From: Neoceratodus forsteri
Taxonomy: Eukaryota; Chordata; Ceratodontiformes; Ceratodontidae
DNA length: 64,000 nucleotides
Assembly (NCBI GenBank): GCA_016271365.2
Contig: CM057456.1
Location: forward strand, 606,737,501-606,801,500
Direction of reading: 5' to 3'
Of this stretch, positions 59,150 through 64,000 are shown in pieces (positions within the stretch are counted from its first letter, which is position 1; the number at the start of each line of letters is the position of its first letter). The translations under genes and the position numbers were made by a program. The notes under the pieces were generated by a model, which saw nothing but the letters and a program-made list of their open reading frames with translations, was not told the origin of the DNA and did not search any database.

Positions 59150-60240
59150 TTTTGGCACCAAATTTTCAACATGGGGTTAGTGGGACCCCTCTTCATGAAT
59201 TCAGTCACTGTCATGGTGTTATCTGGTTCTGAAAGGTGATCTCACAGTCACTGCACAGAATCACCTTTCGGAACTGATTAACAAAACTACAGTGCCACTG
59301 TTCATAAGGTGGGCTCTCAAAAAAAGCCTATGTTGCAAATTTGGTGAAAGAAATACAAAAAAAAATGACTATTTTATGAGTGTGCATTGCGCAGTTTCCA
59401 CGTACATGCTTAACTTCACAAATTTGTAATATTTTCACTCCAGATTTTCAACACTGACATTTTTCCACACCTCCTTATGAACAGTACAGCTGTCATTTTT
59501 CACATTCTGGCCAAAATGTGTTTTTGCACTCCGACACACAATAGCATGTTCATTGTGGGAAGTCAGTGTTCGGACAGATTAAGAAAATCACAGTGACACT
59601 GTTCATGAGCAGAGGTGCTAAAATGCCTATGTTAAAAATTTAGTTACAAAAGTCGATAAAATGACTGTGTTGCGAGCTTATGTTGTGCAGTTTCCTCACA
59701 CCCTTGTAATTTCGCACATTTGTAATATTTTCACTCCAGATTTTTAACATTGACATTTTTCACACCTCCTTATGAACAGTACAGCTGTCATTTTTTATAT
59801 CCTGCCTGAAATATGCATTTACACATCTGGCGCAGATTAGCACGGTCACTGTGGGAAATCAATGTTCGGGACAGATTAAGAAAATCATACTGACAGTGTT
59901 CATGAGCAGAGGTCACAAAATGCCTCTGTTAAAAATGTAGTGAAATAATTCCACTAAATGACTGTGTTACGTGCATGTGTTGCGCAGTTTCCATGTACGC
60001 TCGGAAGTTCGAGCATTTTTAATATTTTCACTACAGATTTTCAACATTGCCATCTCTTCACACCTCCCTATGAATGAATGAATGAATCGTACAGCTGTCA
60101 TTCTTCACATCCTGCTCAATCTTTGTTTTCATACATCTGGCGCAGAATGGCATGGTCGCTGTGGGAACTCAAAGTTCGGGACACATTAACAAAATCACAG
60201 TGCCACTATTCATGAGAAGAGGTCCCAAATGCCTTCATGA
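59150..60240. repeat. Array of ~297-bp quasi-palindromic monomers (copy C)
   Basis: TATGAACAGTACAGCTGTCA occurs at about 59476 and 59772, and a variant near 60070 has TATGAATGAATGAATG inserted, giving ~297-bp steps. The first palindrome spans about 59157-59346, with CACCAAATTTTCAACATG facing TATGTTGCAAATTTGGTG. Confidence 0.8.
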
Positions 60241-61244
60241 TGTGAGAGCCACAAAAAGGCCATGTTGAAAATTTGTAGTGCAAATACCAACAAATGCATG
60301 GGATGTAGGGTTTCTAACCATAACGTCCCACCCTGTACAGACTGACAGGCATCAGGGGTGTGCTTTTGGATTGCCGACTGTAATTCTCATGCCATTCCAC
60401 CCCCTACCCTGCAGCCAGTGACAGACATCGAGGTGTGCCTTGGACTTTTTGGCCCCAGAATTCACCCCTTTCTCATATACTGCACCCATTTCAGCATATG
60501 TCCTTATGGAATGGGGTGACTGTAAAGCCAAACACCCCGAGGCACACTTCAACATTTGTCAGTATCTGCAGGATAGGGTGAGGTGAAATGGCATGAACGT
60601 TATGGGCGATGACCCAAACACATACCCCAATGCTTGTCTGTCTCTGCAGGGTGGAGGTGGGGTTGGCGTGAAGTTCAATACTTCACTGCCATTCCTATTC
60701 TGCATCTGTCTAACTCCTGCATTTCCAATGCTAATACCAGTAAGAAAACATTCAGCATTGACAAATGCTTGTTTATAATACTGGACTTACAATGTCATCC
60801 GTTCAGTCATCTGACACTGCACATTCAAACAATGATTGGTTGAAAGTTTTTGCTAATGGGCATGCTAATTCTGTAGCCAGTACCCTCAGAATTCTTTGAT
60901 ATACAGTGAATGCAGCTTTTGGTTGACGGTTTTATTCTTAAGCAATCTGTCTGCCGAAAGCGATGTCCACCGTGTCCAACGTTGGCAGAGTTTTATATCA
61001 TGCTACCTCATGGGATACCAGCATGGTAGTCTGGTTGTGTGGTAGCCACAAAACAGTGACCGAATATTTGTTCTGGCAAAATTAACACTACTGTAGTGGA
61101 TCTAACATAGGCCAGATCGTGTCACCCTCAGTAAGTTCTTCCTTCATCAAATAAATTATTAAATGTTTCAATACTGCACTGTTCATGCTACCTCCAGTGC
61201 AGTACATGCGATCACTGTTGGTGGGAAACAGGGAGGTGTGGGAC

Positions 61245-61390
61245 AGTGCTTTGGTGCTGTGCTTCAATGCTTCAGTGTTTCAGTCTTTAATTTTTTCAGG
61301 GCCAGAACTTTGTGTTTATTGTAGGTTTAAAAAGTGCTTTGGTGCTGTACTTCAGTGTTTCTGTGTTTCAGCCTTTATTTTTTCTAGGCT
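61245..61390 (+). repeat. Tandem duplication, period ~88 bp
   Basis: AGTGCTTTGGTGCTGT at 61245 recurs at 61333. Both are followed by a CTTCA...TGTTTCAG and TTTTTTC series. Confidence 0.8.
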
Positions 61391-61922
61391 ATGACTTAAA
61401 AAGCGCAGTGGATTGGAGGAAGGGAGGGAGTTCCATTGAAGGACTGTGTGATTTTACTTTGTTTACTGGGAGCAGTCACATACTTTAGATGCCAGGACGT
61501 TGGGAGGAAGCCGTCGTGAGGTACAGAGGTACATAGGTAAGGAGGTGGGCAGCTTCAACACAAAAAAACAGCTTCGGTATGTTTGTTAGGCAAGGGGCCG
61601 TACCTTTAAAGTAACCGCAATTAAATCTAATTGACTCACTAATGAGGTGAGAAACCGCCAACCACCAGACAATGAAGTGAAATTGCCACTGGAGCTTAAA
61701 TAAGTGTATGCTGTACACAGCGGACATGGTCTGCATTAACCAGTGAATTTAAACAGGGAAACATGTTAAATGCTTTTGGCATGGGCTTTTTGATTGCCAA
61801 ATACGATTGTCCATGTTAAGTGTGTCCACGCTAAGTGGCAGCCACTGTAGACTGCCTGGTCCTGCCATTTTTGTTATGTCCTAACTCATTTCAGTGATTT
61901 ATAATTAGTAGAGGTTCTGTGG

Positions 61923-62046
61923 GGTGTCTCTTATGGTATAAGAGACTCCTCTTGAGGGATTTGGGTAGCCAGAACAGCACAGTGTTGCGTTGTGGTCCTC
62001 CCACCTGAACATCATCCTTGGAGTCTCTTATACCTTAAGAGACACC
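61923..62046. repeat. 124-bp inverted-repeat unit with self-palindromic arms
   Basis: Arms 61923-61949 and 62020-62046 are inverted copies over 27 bp with one mismatch. Each arm is itself a palindrome (GTCTCTTAT...ATAAGAGAC). It could be a very short MITE-like element or a cruciform-prone site. No target duplication was identified. Confidence 0.85.
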
Positions 62047-62579
62047 AATCAGAGGCCTGATTAACTTATATTATGTGGCTTCCTTGTGTACCTACCCTCG
62101 CACCAAAAGCCTGTACTTGCATTGTAATGTTTCTGGAATGTTTGTGATATTTTTGAAAGATTTTGCCAGTTTAACTCTACATCCCCTTTTCATTTCCATT
62201 TAAAGTGAATTGAGAGAACCCTGTACATTGGTGCTGGCTAGTACTGGCACTGCACAAGCAGGGCAGTCCTTCTATGTGTCCATCATATAAATCTGTAGTG
62301 AAACAAAACCCTTTCCACACTGTATGAAAACATTATTAAAAATGTGTTTAAAACCAGGTTTTAGCATGGTCCTCAGTGTGTCCACACTGTCTTCCAATAC
62401 CATGCTAGCTTGTTTGGGTTCCCATGCAGCATTACAACTCCAGCGTAAAGCGTTGTGGGTGTGGAAGTGCAATGTGAGATACCTCTTACTGGTAATTAGT
62501 TGAGCGAGCAAAGACCACGATTGGGACTTCCCAGTTCCCAGGTATAAACTATATAGAAGGATAGGAGTATGGGAAGGGG

Positions 62580-62943
62580 GGAATGGCCCTGTATGTAAAG
62601 GAAGGGATAACTTATACCAGAGAGGAAGAGGCAGCGGGTAAGACAGAAGCATTGTGGGTACAGGTACAATCCACTAGGGGGAGGAAATCAGAGATGGGGA
62701 GGTCTACAGGCCACCTTTCTACAGAAGAGGAGTTGGACAGGGTGCTATGGTCTCAAATCACATAATGCCCATTAAGGTGGAGGTAGTAATAATCAAGGAT
62801 TTCAATCTACCTGGGGTAGACTGGAAAATCCCAGCTGCATTCTGCACTAGGGAGCAAGTACTGCAAGGATGCATTACAGGGTGGTTTCCTGGCCCAGGGT
62901 GTATGTAACCCATTAGGGCGAGGGCTGTACTGGACCTGGTTCT
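62580..62943 (+). pseudogene. CR1-type LINE endonuclease fragment
   Basis: GMALYVKEGITYTREEE at about 62580 and TEALWVQVQSTRGRKSEM belong to the central endonuclease. After frameshifts, VVIIKDFNLPGVDWKIPAAF at about 62783 is the GDFN block with G replaced by K. It stops abruptly at 62943, where another LINE begins on the other strand. Confidence 0.75.
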
Positions 62944-64000
62944 TAGAAACATAGAAACATAGAAGTTGACGGCGAATGGACATAGGAGCCCATCTGGTCT
63001 GCCCATTTCTTTCTACCTTATAAATGTGCCATCGACCTTTGCTCTGTCAGTGGCTATCTATTCATACTCATTTGTATTGCTCCTTATGCCTATCCCATGC
63101 CTGTTTGAAGCCCTGCACTGTATGCATAGCCACCACTTCTTGAGGTAGGCCATTCCATGCATCCACCACCCTTTCTGTGAAAAAGAATTTCCTCACATTC
63201 TCCCTTAATCGCCCTCTCTAATCTCATGCTGTGTCCTCTTGTCCTGCTATTTTTCTTGTATTTAAACATGTTAGACTCTTTCACCTTGTTAATGCCCTTA
63301 AGGTGTTTGAATGCCTCGATCATATCACCTCTCTCCCTCCTTTGCTCAAGGGTATACGTATTGAGCTCTGTTAATCTGCCCTCATATGTCTTCTGATGCA
63401 GTCCCTGCACCATTTGGGTTGCCCTTCTCTGGACTGCCTCAATTTGGTTAATGTCGTTGTGAAGGTGTGGCCTCCAATACTGCACGCAGTACACCAGTGT
63501 CTTGTAAAGAGGGATTATTACCTCCCTCTTACGACTTGTGATACCCCTACTAATACACCCTAACACCCCTCTAGCCTTACCTACTACTTTAGATGTCTGC
63601 TTGATGATTTCAGGTCATCAGTGATGATGATGCCAAGTCTCTTCTTCCTTTGTGACTGCTAGCAACTCCTCCCAGCCTATAGGTGGCTTCAGGGTTTCTT
63701 CCCATGTGCATGATTTTGCACTTCTTTGCATTAAATCCCAGTTGCCACTCTTCTGACCATTTTGCTAGTTTATCCAGATCTCTTCTCATTCTGCCCACCC
63801 CATCTGGATCATCTACTCTGTTGCAGATCTTGGTGTCATCTGCAAACAGACAAGCTTCTACCTCTAGTCCATCTGCAAGGTCACTAATGAAGATGTTGAA
63901 GAGGACTGGTCCCAGGACTGATCCCTGAGGTACCCCACTTGTGACTTGCATCTCTTCTGACTGTATACCATTTACCACCACTCTATGTTTTCTTCCCGTC
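62944..64000 (-). pseudogene. CR1/L2-type LINE reverse transcriptase and 3' end, running off the window
   Basis: Minus-strand: VTSGVPQGSVLGPVLFNIF (motif B) and ACLFADDTKICNRV (motif C, intact) at about 63930-63830, LGFNAKKCKIMHMGR, then after a frame change ISRGITSRKREVIIPLYKTL at about 63555. LEQRRERGDMIEAFKHLKG and FHRKGGGCMEWP follow. The 3' end on the plus strand is TTAGAAACATAGAAACATAG at about 62942. It is better preserved than the CR1 at 31960-37165, and its 5' part lies outside the window. Confidence 0.9.

Larger units (their letters stand above)
55225..60785 (-). mobile_element. Palindrome-array repeat family, copy C (split by an L2 LINE)
   Basis: Left piece 55225-55627 shares TTTTATGTTTGCTTACACAC, a GTGTTCAATCAATGCAGG block and GCTGATGGGGTGCCCAATCC with copy A. 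It is then cut by an L2 LINE (55628-58773). It resumes with the CATACTGGG/CCCAGTGTG hairpin (58803-58828), a mini-intron (58886-58997), the monomer array (59150-60240) and the end block with TTCACTGCCATTCCTATTC (60683) and ATTGACAAATGCTTGTTT. Same order as copy A. Confidence 0.78.
60786..62575. other. No gene; two small repeats only
   Basis: No coding signal was recognised. It contains the tandem pair at 61245-61390 and the inverted repeat at 61923-62046, described separately. Confidence 0.5.

Noticed and set aside
1..64000. CRISPR arrays, operons, bacterial promoters or rRNA
   Set aside because: No spaced direct repeats of CRISPR type, no clustered intact ORFs and no rRNA words. The content is vertebrate repeat DNA.

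Overview
The window looks like intergenic or intronic DNA from a large, repeat-rich vertebrate genome. No host exon, rRNA, CRISPR array or bacterial-type gene was found. Nearly every readable protein belongs to a decayed retroelement: L1-clade LINEs, CR1/L2/Rex1-type LINEs, an APE-type LINE of unresolved clade and a Penelope-like element. A tRNA-headed SINE with an L2-like tail is also present. The mix (Penelope elements with GIY-YIG, several CR1/L2 lineages, L1 and an L2-tailed SINE) suits an amphibian, lungfish or another early-branching vertebrate lineage. That is inference from repeat content, not a species call. All coding regions are broken by stops or frameshifts, so they are annotated as pseudogenes. 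Clade assignments rest on motif recognition by eye.

Layout, left to right. 1-4131: unique sequence, a perfect 53-bp palindrome and a two-copy ~290-bp tandem repeat. 4132-5690: an L1 ORF1 copy with no ORF2 body. 6340-6795: the SINE (minus strand). 7769-15383: a 7.3-kb LINE with an apparent 7-bp target duplication inside an older repeat, whose uninterrupted paralogue lies at 15822-16080. 16841-20460: a CR1/L2/Rex1-type LINE, itself interrupted by a 313-bp insertion with a 9-bp target duplication. 21265-24775, 25955-28395 and 55225-60785: three copies of one unrecognised repeat family. It is built from ~297-bp quasi-palindromic monomers and carries matching splice-donor-like and splice-acceptor-like sites. 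Two of the three copies are split by LINEs. 29765-30430: a degenerate TTTGC-rich minisatellite. 31302-37165: a 300-bp tandem pair, then a CR1-type LINE whose first ORF carries an SGNH-esterase-like domain. 37406-44239: a Penelope-like element flanked by ~1.57-kb inverted repeats that contain a hammerhead-ribozyme-like motif. 46445-54850: L1 and CR1 fragments on both strands. 55628-58773: an L2-clade LINE with a pentamer tail. 62580-64000: a CR1 endonuclease fragment cut by another CR1/L2 element that runs off the window.

These genes do not act together as a host pathway. What the window records is a nested order of insertions, and several junctions can be read almost to the base. The least explained structures are the palindrome-array family with its conserved mini-intron and the long-inverted-repeat form of the Penelope element.
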